The translations under genes were made by a program, and so were the position numbers. The notes beneath the pieces are model-generated. The model ran no database searches. It saw only the letters and a list, made by a program, of their open reading frames with translations, and was not told the origin of the DNA. Source: Dysidea avara (lineage: Eukaryota > Porifera > Demospongiae > Dictyoceratida > Dysideidae). Taken from it: DNA of 64,000 bases. Positions 45,030 through 56,880 of this stretch are shown here, piece after piece. The first letter of the stretch is position 1. Each line of letters starts with the position of its first letter. Where the stretch lies: contig NC_089280.1 in assembly GCF_963678975.1 (NCBI RefSeq), positions 13,467,280 to 13,531,279 of the forward strand. Reading direction: 5' to 3'.

Positions 45030-45135
45030 TCTACACTTCAAATACTATTCTCCATGCAGTGTGCATGGGATCCACATCTGGTTAAAGATATTGAAAAGGT
45101 ACAGAGAAGGGCTGCAAGATCATGCATGATGGTAT
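45030..45135 (+). pseudogene. short LINE reverse-transcriptase relic
   Basis: One frame reads CAWDPHLVKDIEKVQRRAAR, the conserved WDPH-KDI-VQRRAAR block found downstream of the polymerase domain in LINE ORF2 proteins, then a stop. Only about 100 bp is recognisable. Confidence 0.65.
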
Positions 45136-45592
45136 AACTGCAATATAAGGATCTACTATATAGTATACCTTTAGGTGTAGCAGCACTGTTTTCATTTCTT
45201 CTATGATTTCTGTTTTACAAACTTAGTACATCTGTATAATCATTTAATACACAAGTATAGTTAGCCATGCACATTCTGCATAATTATGTATAGCTATACG
45301 TGCATGTTGTATGGGAGGCTCCAGGAATTTTGGTGACTTGTTTCCAAAACTTTTGTTGTGTCCCGCACACTAAATCTAGGGGGTCTGGGGGCAGGAAACT
45401 TATATCTAGTCTGAATCTGGTAAAAATCTTCACTTTCAAGGAATTTATTGATATAGGTGACTTGTGCTTGCTTCAGCTGGCACATGCAGCCACTGTGAAA
45501 AATTAAAGGTAATGCATACAACAGACATGGATGTCATTCTGTGGGGCATGCCCCTAGAAATACTTTCAGGTTCCGACTATTGTTACTAGAGG

Positions 45593-45768
45593 TGCAGTGA
45601 AACCTGTTAATTAGGACATTTGAAAATGAGGACACCTGTATAACCCAAAGTATCTATTTGTAGCATGTAAACTGACCTGGAACCTCAGGACACTTTGATA
45701 ATCAGAACATCATGAGCATGCACTGTTAGTTGGTCCCAAGGTGTCCTTAATACGCAGATGTCACTGCA
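45593..45768. mobile_element. pogo/Tigger-like MITE
   Basis: TGCAGTGAAACCTGTTAATT on the left and CTTAATACGCAGATGTCACTGCA on the right are terminal inverted repeats, with AGGACA/TGTCCT continuing inside. CAGTG(A/G)AACCT ends recall pogo-type Tc1/mariner elements. No transposase. Confidence 0.6.
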
Positions 45769-45998
45769 GTTATGCTCAATACAAAATGTGGCTGTTATAT
45801 ATTAGGATGGTTGACTGCTCTATTGTGCAAATCCATGCAAAATGTTTTATTTGCCTAAATATATACTTTACCACTTTCTGCAAACCTCAGAACACCTCTG
45901 GAGTTGCCCCTGCATTGCTACTAGGTATTGCAACAATGTGTGATGATAACCATGTATGTATGTGCATGTATTACCAGTCAAACTATATGATAATTATA

Positions 45999-46199
45999 CA
46001 GTAGACCCTTGTTTATCTGAAATTGGAAATGACTGTTCTATTAGGGTATTTTAAGTATATAGGTGTACGTTCTATTAGAGTATTTCAACAGAGCTCTGTA
46101 TATAAATGTATGGGCTTCAGTTATCCAAACATTTCACTTATCTGAACACTTTTATCATTTCCTGAGAACAAAGGAGTTTGGATAACCAAGGGTTCACTG
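45999..46199. mobile_element. pogo/Tigger-like MITE with TA target duplication
   Basis: The ends CAGTAGACCCTTGTTTATCT and its near-inverse (GGATAACCAAGGGTTCACTG) are flanked by TA on both sides. Two copies of the dispersed motif (GACTGTTCTATTAGGGTATT, CGTTCTATTAGAGTATT) lie inside. Confidence 0.7.
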
Positions 46200-46201
46200 T
46201 A

Positions 46202-47041
46202 CTATTGTTAAGAAAGTTACTGTACTTGACGTTTATTTCAATGGTGGTTGAGCAACAAGAACTATATCAAACCTCAGCAGCTTGAAAATTGCACCAGTGT
46301 TTGCTGCATCTAAATGTTATACTTGTACCATAGATATTAGAGACTATATAAGGTTCCATATATTATAGCTATGTAGCTGCATAGCATATACTCTAATAGT
46401 CTGTCACACTATATACATAGGGTGGCAGAATTGTTCTTAATTGATACGCAAAAATGAGGGCAACTTTTAGCAGCAATGAATAAACTGACTCGGCTATAGT
46501 TAGGTACGTACACACACCAGGTGACATGCACAATTCATTTCACATGCATTCTATAGGTGATTTGCATGGGGGTGTGCGGTATATAGCTACTAGGTTGCAG
46601 TACTGGATGGTATAGTTTGCTGTTTCCGGTTTGTTGTTATTCTAGGGGTAAAATAAGACTGTTCTACTAGAGTAGTTAGCGGCATGCTGCTGCTATTAAT
46701 TTTATTAGTGAACTATCCCTCTAGGGACTTGCAAGAAAGCTACAGTAAGCTTGGGAGTAAGAAATCTGAGCCTGAAAACTATGCTGAATCCCATACCAGG
46801 TAGTGACTTGATCCACAGACAGGGTATAATCCGGCTGAGTCTCACCGGATCCCTAGATATTTTTCAACAACACAATCTTGAACTCATTGCATAATTGAGA
46901 TACATGCACAGAGTCAGAACACAAACTCAGTGTATATCTGCACGAAGACAGACTGAAGTAGCTAGAACATAAATGCATATGCAGCACAAATCAGCGGAGT
47001 AGAGCACAAACATTTAATAAGTGTTGCAACTTAAAGACTGT
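46202..47041. other. non-coding stretch
   Basis: No gene seen. One dispersed motif copy (GACTGTTCTACTAGAGTAG, 46657-46675). Confidence 0.45.
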
Positions 47042-47488
47042 TCACTCCACGGCCAGTACTACATCCAACTCTACCATAAAGGTGTGAATAGAGCCAGCAA
47101 ATGGAATGACTTCTACGTTGTTTATTCGATATGTACCTTGACCATATCGAGAGCCATCTTGTGTGGACTTTTCAGATCCCCATATCCAATAGCGAGTCCA
47201 ATAACTAGAGCCGCTGTTGTTAGATGGTCCAGTAATCCCCTTCCACACTGGCTCTCGCATCTGCGATCCACTCTTTATCTCGTCATCGATGCTTTTAACT
47301 GCTTTGACTATATCATCAAGTTTCCTTTCGAATTCATCTGATACGATCGCATAAACGGGTCTTGTCTTTGGTTGATCACCATACTTGTCCATAGGGTGTA
47401 AACCCTTGTACTGTGCAACAAACTCTTCACCAATAATGCTCTCGTAAATGCTGTAAACCCCTTCTGCAATAGTGCTGTCTTCAACCAT
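47042..47488 (-). CDS. small uncharacterised protein (148 aa)
   Basis: Minus-strand ORF. I prefer the ATG at 47488 (MVEDSTIAEGVYSIYESIIG) over the upstream in-frame start at 47623, because the sequence before it is of low coding quality. It contains a charged helical segment (FERKLDDIVKAVKSIDDEIK) and an aromatic-rich part (SSYWTRYWIWGSEKS), ending VELDVVLAVE. No signal peptide, membrane segment or known domain. Base composition and the lack of stops on this strand over 0.45 kb support coding, but no conservation evidence is available; it could be one exon of a larger gene. Confidence 0.45.
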   Translation of the reverse strand: MVEDSTIAEGVYSIYESIIGEEFVAQYKGLHPMDKYGDQPKTRPVYAIVSDEFERKLDDIVKAVKSIDDEIKSGSQMREPVWKGITGPSNNSGSSYWTRYWIWGSEKSTQDGSRYGQGTYRINNVEVIPFAGSIHTFMVELDVVLAVE

Positions 47489-47814
47489 TTTAACTGACCG
47501 AGCCCTTAATTTTTTTTCCGCAATTACTAAAAGTGGAAACGTGTGGCAGCTGAGGCAGCACCTTGGGGTTTCAGTGACCATATATGTATACAGGTATGCA
47601 TGCCTGTGGCATAACATTGACAAGTTGTCTGTCTGATCTGAGTCACATATTTTTGATGTGGCATGTAGTCTGGAAGTAGCTATGGTGGTATTGTCCTTCG
47701 ATCACCCCATGCATTCTGCACCAACCCTACTGCATATGGCTATTATATACATAGCTACATGCACTTGTGCATCTGATTTTAATTTTTATTTATCCTCATT
47801 CCTCACATGCTGTA

Positions 47815-48029
47815 GTTTTATTATTATTATTATTATTATCAATTTACCACAGACCGGGAAGGACAAGTACAAAAGGTGTAAGCCTGTACAAGGTACTGTC
47901 CAGAATACTGATAAATAGTCACGCCTGGAACACAAGGGAGGTAAATGCAACTTTTGATAACAGGTTTCATAGGGAAGAGACCAAGAACATGTGGTTGGGT
48001 TCCAACGAGATGCAGGGATCTTTCCGCCA
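47815..48029 (-). mobile_element. SINE or LINE 3' fragment with (TTA)n tail
   Basis: Read on the minus strand the block ends GTACAGGCTTACACCTTTTG...GTGGTAAATTG followed by about seven AAT units (47819-47840 on plus). The TACAGGCTTACACCTTTTG segment parallels the ends of the elements at 4.6 and 22.7 kb. Its 5' end abuts the palindrome at 48030. Confidence 0.5.
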
Positions 48030-48130
48030 TCCAAATACTATATCTATGCAAAGCATAAAACTTTAGCGCTTGGCGCGCTGCGCGCGCCAAGCGCTAAAGT
48101 TTTATGCTTTGCATAGATATAGTATTTGGA
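48030..48130. repeat. perfect palindrome, 48-bp arms, 5-nt loop
   Basis: 48030-48077 is the exact inverse of 48083-48130 (starting TCCAAATACTATATCTATGC). The centre is GC-rich (CTTGGCGCG ctgcg CGCGCCAAG). No mismatch in either arm. Confidence 0.9.
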
Positions 48131-51100
48131 AGTTGGAATTAATGAATTCCAATTTGCAAAGTTTATATTTTTAAGTGCTTCCAGCTTTTAATGCGATGGT
48201 TACGGTGGTTGCTGTGGCTTATAGGCGATAATTGAAGCCATTGTATACAGACATTACTGTAAGATTTACTCTCTACGATATGGTTTCCTTGTGGCTATTG
48301 CTTTAAGGAAGCATGCTAAATGTATTATCTACATTATATATCTATATTATACAGGTAGCCCTTGCTAAAGATCGAACTACCCTAATAGAACAGTCGGTAT
48401 ATTCGTAAATGACCAGTCACTGAGTTTAATGATTTAACTATAACTTGCATGATCTAATTGCAGAAGTGGTCACTAAATGAGGTCTCAGTGTACTGTATAG
48501 TAGTGACTCCCTAAAGTAACACCCCACCACCCCCCTTCCAAATGGACATCCCCTTAAAACTACACCATAGAAGCATCTTACAAAATTTTTATCTACAAGC
48601 CTCTATATGATCACAACAAGGCTAGAATTTAAACAACACAGTATATGGTCACCGTATTCTGCCTGTGGGATATACCTTCCAGCCCTGCATATATATATTT
48701 ATAATGCTGAATATTTAGCTTCGGTAACAAAGCCTTACTGTGTTCAATATTAAGATTGCCACTACATTATTTATGCACACGCAGTATGCCTAAGAACTTG
48801 TGAATCTTGTATCAACCAGCTAGGAGCAAGATGACCACATCTTTTGATAATCAATTAATGCTTACGCAGCACAATCACAAGTTGACCTCATCTCCTTGGC
48901 ATTGGTGACTGGTAAGAATAAAGAGACACAGAGAAACCCCACTCCATGTAATGATGTACAGATCAGTTGTGTAAGGTCCACTTGAAATACACTGACAATC
49001 AGTCACCCTATTTACCCAATTGCAACAGTCAAGCATGCATAGTATCCTAATAGAACACTCACCATATAGCTATATAAAGAAAGTAAAGAAATTGAAGTAG
49101 TATTTTGGTAGTATGTAGGATACAAGTGATAAAAGTTTCTAGTAAAAGCAAGTGATATTCTTGGGACATTCCTTGGACCAAGACAAGTCCGTCACCTCAT
49201 TTGAACACAGTAACTTATTCATTCCGAATTCTGGGATGAAGACCAGCTTGACTTCCATATCGTACAATGGAGACCAAGAACAATCCAACAGGTCATTCAT
49301 TTTTTAACATATATTATTATATTAAAGTAGCTACATGTATAAGTTAGGGACTATGACTTTTTATAAACTATTCACGGATGTAATTATCACATTGTATGAC
49401 CAACTGTTGGTATAATCCATGGACCATACGAACATCCTGAACATCCTTAAATCACTATAGAAGGCAAAATTGTATCTATGAATGTGGCAATGATAAGAGG
49501 ACTTGAAGAGATAGCTGAATGGACAGTACAGAACCCCTGCCGAAGTGCTGATGATGACAAATACTTGCTAATCCAACTCTCTCTATTCTATTATTTTGTC
49601 TACAATAATTGAACTAGGCTCTGTATAAGTATGGGTCACGGCTACTTTTGAGATGATGAGATATGGATTCGAAGCCTGTTAGGCCTACTAAATTCTAATA
49701 AAGATGCAAAGATTAAATGCATTTCTATAATTATTCTTTTTTTATAACCTAATCCCCTGAGTAGTGGGCCCCAAGTGCACAGTGTTCTATTGTTATTTTT
49801 ATAATACCAATCGTCCATTGTTTTCCCAGTTATTTTCGGTCTAAAAGTAGTTCAGTGTCCCAAGTACAGTTTAGGTTACGTTATGTAGCTAAGGATGTAG
49901 AATATTTTGCAGTCAGACCTTCAGTGCTGGCCAATGTAAAGTATACTAACAAACAAATTTTGTTTTCTGGAGGGAGTACACAGAAGGTAGAGCCTGTACG
50001 AAGTATTTACCCATAGCCCAGGCGCCTAAGTGAAAATCTTAGAGCTAAATCACTTTAAGTGAAAAGGGACAAATATCTCAGAAGGGGTGTAAAAAAACCA
50101 ACCAAATCTCCACACCATGCACCCAGAGAATTAATTTGTCTGAAGTACTCTGTATCTTCTGCAATTAGATGCAATTGTAAGGTAATGACAGATGGTAAAT
50201 CATTACCATCCATTATATGCTTCCATATATATAGTACACCAGAATTAAAGGCAGACGCGTATAGTCCATAGAAACACACTGGGGTGTGTTGTTTAAGTAT
50301 GAATGGAACCATGCATGCAGTTTGATAAGAAGCATTGATTCCTAAATAGTTCTAACAACAGGTGATAATTTAGAATGCCATTTAATGTTTACAAGAATGT
50401 AGATATCAGCACTTTTATGTAATTTTTTTTCCGGCCCACCATGTATATACAAACCGTGTTAAACTTTACAAGCTCCATGTAATAGTATGCACAATGTAAC
50501 CAAACTACACTCAACATTTGCAATACTAGTTGTAGGAACTCTGTAATTAGAACATGAACAATGAAAATCATAGATGCACACACATTTGTAAACGTATTCA
50601 TATTGTATGTACTTTCACATGATTCATTGATATGCTCTGTGTCGTTCTTACATGATGCTGCAAGCAGGGTAATGTCGTTCATACACTTGTAATCACAGAA
50701 CTTAATAAAATGACATTGTTGTGATATTGGACCAGCAATCGTCTTTGAATTATGCATGTACACCTTGCAGTTGGATGTTGGCAGTTCATGATTCCCTCCT
50801 TAAAACCCCATATATGGCGGACGTCAAATTTATTAAATCACATGTACAGGGGGTCAATATTTATCTAAAGTTTTTAAAGGTGTGAATAACGTCAATATCA
50901 CTATTGTATTGTACATATGTATGTATTAATCACACAGCCCTGCATAACCATATTCATGTCATTATAAAGCACACGTACAGTTTCAATTAAGATCACTCCT
51001 GCAGGCATTACTATTAAGGCTGTGGGTTGTCACCATCACAATTATAGTATTTCACCATACGTTATGTTCACTATACGTTATGTTCACTATACGTTATATA

Positions 51101-52309
51101 CATACGTTAGTTTGGTACTCCACATATACGTATACTCCATTAAGGTAAATACAGGTATATACTCTCTAATACAACATTCTTACAGATGATGCCACTTTTA
51201 ATACAATTATCACTAGATGTTAATTTCTGTGACATTCGTTCGGTAACAATCAGTATGTGCATGTGTGTGTGAGTGTGTCTTAATACGTCCTTGTGGTCGC
51301 AGTTTGTGGAGGAAGAGTAGACATCGCAACTTTTGTGGAGCTACCAATTTGTCACTGCTTCAGGAGGAATCATAGAACTCTGCTATAGCAGTGCACTGTA
51401 CAGCGGGCAGCTACCAAGTACCAAGTGTCTTAATACGTCCTTGTAACTGCAGACTGCATGCAGTGAGGAATTGCATGGAGGCTTGTTGATCAGATTATGA
51501 ATCACATCACTCGTGTCACCCTAGCTGAATTAATTCCCACACTTTACTGGCAAATCCATTAGCTGCATGTGTTATTGAGTGTATCATCATTACTCTCTGC
51601 ATTCCACTTTATGTATGTTATGTTGGTGTAGTTTGTGGTCAAGCTGTTAAAACCCCAAACTTTCCAAAAAAAAATTTATTATATGCCTGTGTATACTGTT
51701 CTTTAAAATCCATGTATAGTCATGGCATGCTGCTTTAACATACTGCTGTACGTTAATGTTGGACAAGTTTTGCATACCCCATTAGCAACAATATTCCCTA
51801 TAGTGTATAGGCAATATTATGCGTAAATACATATTCTCACATTCACGAAGGTAGTTTTCACTTTAGCTCTTCTAGATCTAAACTAGAGTTTGATATCCAA
51901 GGATTTGTCATTTCAAATCACTAGCTATAGCCTCCCCCTTAATAGTGAAGATAAACACATTACATAACAGAGTGACAGACATGCACAGATGGATGGTCTG
52001 ATGTTCATGTAATAAAAAAAAGGGGGCACACACTATAACAAAATATCCCATATATATGTGCCTATACCTTTATTTAATATGCCCCCAACCACTCCAATAA
52101 AATCATTCCAATACAATATTTATTTTGTCGCGTTCTACACTGTATATACAATTTGTTATTTTGTCAATGTTGGTGAGTTCACAGCAGGGGTTATGCTTTA
52201 GCAGTTAGCTATCAACCGTCAATCAATTCACAACACATTTAAATGTAACTGTGACAATAGCTCATCTCATATTGCTTAAAATCAGTACACACCCTCCACC
52301 CACTCCCAC
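48131..52309. other. non-coding stretch
   Basis: No supported gene in 4 kb. It holds two dispersed-motif copies (48376-48395, 49041-49062) and a threefold 16-bp repeat TTCACTATACGTTATG at 51055-51105. A protein-like plus-strand stretch near 49460-49570 (IVSMNVAMIRGLEEIAEW) might be an exon but matches nothing I know. Confidence 0.45.
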
Positions 52310-52740
52310 AACAGACTTTAGAGTACACCAGCACTGTCTGGTCACCAGACTATCTAAATAATATCCAGAGAAGATCAGCTAGGTTTACTGTTAACTGCTA
52401 CTAGATATACGAGTGTGTTACAAGCATCTTACAACAGCTAGATTGCATTTGGCCCATTTTATATTGAAGAAGAGATAAGATGAAACTGATAATGTTGTAC
52501 AGAATCATCCATATACTTGCATATAGTCAGCACAATTTACCATTAAACCATAATAACATCTCTCGACGCCATTCATGCAGATTCATTTAGCCAGCTACCA
52601 GGCTATAGACTGATACAAATATTAATATTGATTCTCTCTTTCAACCATTCTTACGTGGAATAGCCAGTTACCAAATCAAGCGGCAATACTGTATCATAAA
52701 CATCCCTCCCATTTATAAGAACAGTTTAAGCGATAATTAA
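52310..52740 (+). pseudogene. LINE ORF2 C-terminal relic
   Basis: Reads LEYTSTVWSPDYLNNIQRRS, ARFTVNCY, then after stops LYRIIHILAYSQHNLPLNHN and SCRFI. The EY-VW-P--I--QRR-ARF order is the standard post-polymerase region of LINE ORF2. Several stops. Confidence 0.6.
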
Positions 52741-55444
52741 ATTAAATTTGTACTTTTATGCTCAATTCTAAGTCTTGTACAGTAACTTCTCATTATATAA
52801 ATGAAATTATACACCATAATGTTGTATAGTTGGGAACCCAGAAGTAATAGGATTTATTGTGGAAACTTTGTTATGCTCTTCACCAACATTATTTTGAGGT
52901 TTAATCCCTACAACAGAATATTGGTATATCACTTCAAGTGTTTTTTTATGCAAAAAAAAAACTGATAACTAGCCTACTATACAGAGATGGAACCATTTAT
53001 GCAAGCATCAAACATGCAAAATACAAGTGTCAATAACCATAACATGATATATCTTAGCAACAGATAAATAGAAATGAAGTAAATAAAGTTAACAATAAAA
53101 TACAATTGCATGTAAAACTCTCTCACAGCTGTGCTGTTAGTTGCATGCTTATATTAATAAAACATAGCAGTCCATCATGGAACATTGTATTGTCACCATT
53201 TACAAGTGAATGAAAAATATTGCCAAAGCTTGGCCATTGCTCAGCAAATCATTCCTTTCTAATGGTTATTAACTCTTGTCTTCCTCTTAAAGGGTCTTGT
53301 CCAAACTCATTGAATATAGTTACATGTCCACCGTTTTCTTCGTACATTCTAACAGCTTCATCTGCTGCTGGAACCAGAGTGTTATCAATTTGCTTGGTCT
53401 GATTATTTCGTGCCATCATCACATTCGGGATGCCTTTGTTTGTACCTAAAGTAACGGTGATAAAAATTTCATAAAGTAGCTAGCTATCTATAGTGAAATA
53501 TACCTGATATGCGATGCTCGTTCCAGGCTGTCACAAACATTGTGGTCCCAACTTGGCTGACGTGTAAAGTGTACCAGGAGACGCAATGTTTAATGTGATC
53601 GTCTTCCAGGTTGAAATCGCCATTTTCTTGCATTTCTATTAGAGCGGCCTTTATGGGGTAGTTGACCCTTCCGTTGACCTCTACCCATATCCTTTCGATC
53701 ACATGATTCTATTACAAGACACCAAAGCAAATCAGTATGAACATCACATGAAATGAAACAACAGTTATTGTATGTGTGTCCCACTCTTATATCATTGTTT
53801 TAGAATGTCATCTAGTCAGCATTAATATATTGTTTTTTATTTAATTTGGGGGTTTACCCTGCTTATCCAACTACAATAGCTGCTGCTAAACATCAGTAGT
53901 CCACTATAGGTTATTCTTGTTACATCATGATAATGTGACAAATACAATCTCACTTGAGTAGAGGATGTCTGCAGGTGAGGTGGTCCAGAAGGGTTTCGTC
54001 TATATCCTGCCAGGTGTTCTTGGATGTACAACATAAGATACCACTCCCTTCCATGGTCAACCCTGATCTGATCCCACATACCATACTGGCATATGATTTG
54101 CCTAAACAATTCTAACAATACTTCATAGAATTTTAATAATCACTGTTAACGTTATGGATGAATGTGTGGGTAGTAATGCAGTGCTAGTGTAGTTGCTACA
54201 AGTAATGAAGTACCTGTACACTGTATCATAAATCACACTGTTGTTTTTAATAGGCATAGTGCTAAATGCCACAATTTTCCGGCTAAAGCCATCCACTGCA
54301 CATATGTGGGTCACACCAAACATAACATTTTTTTCATTTTGGTCGATGTGTAGTTTGTGACCAAAATAATCTGCCCTGTATGTTGTAGGATTTGTCATCC
54401 TGGCAGTGGAGTTTGTACGGGCACGGCAGTACACAGGTGAGACATATCTCAATGATTCGCCAACTCTCTTTTCTCCTGTTCTGATTCCCCTTGATGCCAA
54501 TACCCCTGTAAATGTTCTGCGTCCATACACAGGACCCACCTATATGTATATAACACATAGTATGGTTTTAAATAAATGGTTATATCATGTTGTACCTCAC
54601 TGACAGCAGCGGCTACGACCTCATCTAACTCAGGTTTTGTCAGCCGGCTTGTTTTGTGAATGTTCCTTTCACGGCAGAACCTATATATAGGATGAACCAA
54701 TCTAAGGACTATATTACTTTTGTATGCTGATTATTCATAAACATATATGCAAACCCTATATATAGCTACAGTGTACATTGAATGAAGCCTACATTTGGGT
54801 CTCTAAAATTTTGCCATGCATTATATAGCAATGTAGCTATACTATTAAATAAACTGGTAGTGAATTACTACACATATATGATTCTCAGTCTTAAATTACT
54901 TAGCCAGTAATAATTGGAATCAGGGCATGTATTAGTTAGACTATTCATGATCATAATAATGGTGATCGTCTGGTCTGGTATACAATATAGTACCTAATGT
55001 TTGTGCTTCAATGTGGGGCTAGACTGGTGATATTCACTGTAGAGCATGCATGCATGTATACATACAAGCTACACAAACACATGTGGACAAGTAGGTAAAA
55101 AAAATTTACTAGCTACTTACGTGGTAATCTAGCTTGTTAGCCCGTCTCAATCAAACATGATGCAATTAATTATTGTTGAAAACTGAATGCACGGACCCTT
55201 TATATAGCTAGTTATATTATCTATAGTTATATACCCATAGCTATTACCTACGTATGCAGCACTAGTGAGCTCTTTTTGCAACTGTAAGTAACTATATATA
55301 TAATACAGTTCTGACTCTGCAACGGACTTGCAGCTGTTTGTAGCTATATACAGTAGGTTCATGTACCAAGCTACTTAGCTAGCTATATGTATACAAACCT
55401 CTCCAATGAGCGAACACTCAGTCCTTTCCTGCTAGGATATTTGT

Positions 55445-56652
55445 TGGTTTAACGTATGGTTTAACTCGATTCAACTCCAGAGACGAGGAAGTGATAAGTT
55501 TTTTGCTGTTGCCATGCCAGTAATTAGAGGAATCAGGCGCGACCGCGAGCACTACTTGACTTCACCTGAAACCACACCAATCAACGATTGTGATACTTGT
55601 ATTACTTGTGATAGACCAATTGTCAATGACTATCTAGTGTGTGTGTGGTGTGAAAGACATCAGCACCGAAGTTGTGCAAGGATAAGTGTTGACCTTTGCG
55701 ACCTTCCCAAAAACATTGTATTTTTTTGTTGTGGGTGTATCAATAAACTTCCTACTACTCTTATCACCTATGACAAAACTAAAGAAGCTTGTACTACTAT
55801 TGAAAACAAATTAAAATCAGTACAGGATACTTTGTCCAACAGGTTTGATAGTTTAGCTGAGACAATAAATGACCTGTCCTACCAATTAAACTGCCATGAT
55901 GTAGAAGATTTGGATAATGTCTCTACAGTAAGTAGTCAGCCACCCAAACAAGAGCTCTCTACTCGACTCTCCAGCAAACATCCCTTATCTGTCAAATCTA
56001 TTGCTTTGATGACTGCTGACATCATATTGGAAGAAAAAGAAAAGGAAAAGAGGAGACAAAACCTGATTGTACATAATGTTCCCGAATCAAATTTAACAGA
56101 AGCACATGCCAGAAAAAAAGAAGACATCCAGAATCTAACCACTTTATTCAACCAGTATATTGGTGTATCAGCTTCTATCACTAATGCTATACGTATTGGA
56201 AAACAAGGTAATAAACCCAGGCTAATCAAGGTATCACTCTCTTCTAGAGAAGAAACACTCACCATCCTTCGCAATCGATGGAACCTGAGAAGCAAAGAGC
56301 ACCCATCACACATCACCAAAACTTTCATCACACCTGACTTGACTCCACTAGAACAACAAAAGAGCAAACAACTTCGTGCAGAACTAGCTAATCTTAACAA
56401 GGAAGGAAAACGTTATAGAATCAAGCATGGTAAGATAATTCTGAGGGAAGCAGATACTTTCCAAAGCAACTAGTGAAGTCAGCCAACTCCAAACAACATG
56501 TACCTGTAAAACCATGTGATGAACAAAATTAACGAAATCAAGCTTGATGTTGTGTTTCAACATCTACCACTCTGTAATTATAGAACTCATTTGTACCATT
56601 ATCTGTGTTATATACTCTCTGTGAGGTTTACACAGTAATAATAATAATAATA
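55445..56652 (+). mobile_element. ORF1-only CR1-like retroelement (HAL1-like) with 8-bp target duplication
   Basis: A complete small element: 5' UTR of about 70 bp, one intact ORF1, 3' UTR of about 160 bp and an (ATA)n-type tail. ATATTTGT occurs at 55437-55444 and 56653-56660, directly bordering it. Removing the element and one duplicate leaves an uninterrupted integrase exon. It has no ORF2, so it must move with another LINE's enzyme. Confidence 0.82.
55514..56473 (+). CDS. LINE ORF1 protein of the ORF1-only element (319 aa)
   Basis: Start ATG at 55514. A PHD-like finger (CDTCITCDRP, CVWCERHQHRSCA, FFCCGC) spans residues about 26-75, a coiled-coil-like middle (LKSVQDTLSNRFDSLAETIN) follows, and then the RNA-binding-type block (EKEKRRQNLIVHNVPES, AIRIGKQGNKPRLIKV) and a basic end (RYRIKHGKIILREAD). 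Same order as ORF1 of the 0.66-kb LINE but strongly diverged, so it is a separate subfamily. The ORF has no defects. Presumed role: binds element RNA for retrotransposition in trans. Confidence 0.82.
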   Translation: MPVIRGIRRDREHYLTSPETTPINDCDTCITCDRPIVNDYLVCVWCERHQHRSCARISVDLCDLPKNIVFFCCGCINKLPTTLITYDKTKEACTTIENKLKSVQDTLSNRFDSLAETINDLSYQLNCHDVEDLDNVSTVSSQPPKQELSTRLSSKHPLSVKSIALMTADIILEEKEKEKRRQNLIVHNVPESNLTEAHARKKEDIQNLTTLFNQYIGVSASITNAIRIGKQGNKPRLIKVSLSSREETLTILRNRWNLRSKEHPSHITKTFITPDLTPLEQQKSKQLRAELANLNKEGKRYRIKHGKIILREADTFQSN

Positions 56653-56880
56653 ATATTTGTATTGCAGGTGAAGACTCATACGTTTGTGGGTCCATCGCTC
56701 CTTCTCTATTTTCTCCCTTATGAACTCTTCCAACTCATCCAGCAAGCGTATCCCAGCCATGGCTATATATTCGAGGCTATATACCTGTAGCTACTTATTT
56801 GCATGGTGCCAACCAATTAGCTATTGTTGAACTGCGCCTCTCGCGTCTATACAATGAGTGTAAGCGGCTGGCCCTGAGGC

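Larger units (their letters stand above)
53249..56760 (-). pseudogene. DDE integrase-core-domain gene, six exons, exon 1 split by a retroelement
   Basis: Minus strand. Exon 1 starts at the ATG at 56760 (MAGIRLLDELEEFIREKIEK) and continues across the 55445-56652 insertion to 55399 (SRKGLSVRSLER). Later exons: 54596-54680 (RLTKPELDEVVAAAVSE), 54214-54539 (YGRRTFTGVLASRGI, YFGHKLHIDQNEK), 53954-54101 (MWDQIRVDHGREW), 53504-53708 (VIERIWVEVNGRVNYPIKAA), 53249-53445 (GIPNVMMARNNQTKQID, stop TGA). All borders are GT-AG and phases agree. The likely catalytic acids are D in HIDQNEK, D in VDHG and E in ERIW, as in integrase-core proteins; the exon-rich family is widespread in cnidarians, sponges and fish. 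The coding exon is physically interrupted, so this allele is probably inactive unless transcription starts downstream. It may be transposon-derived or domesticated. Confidence 0.82.
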
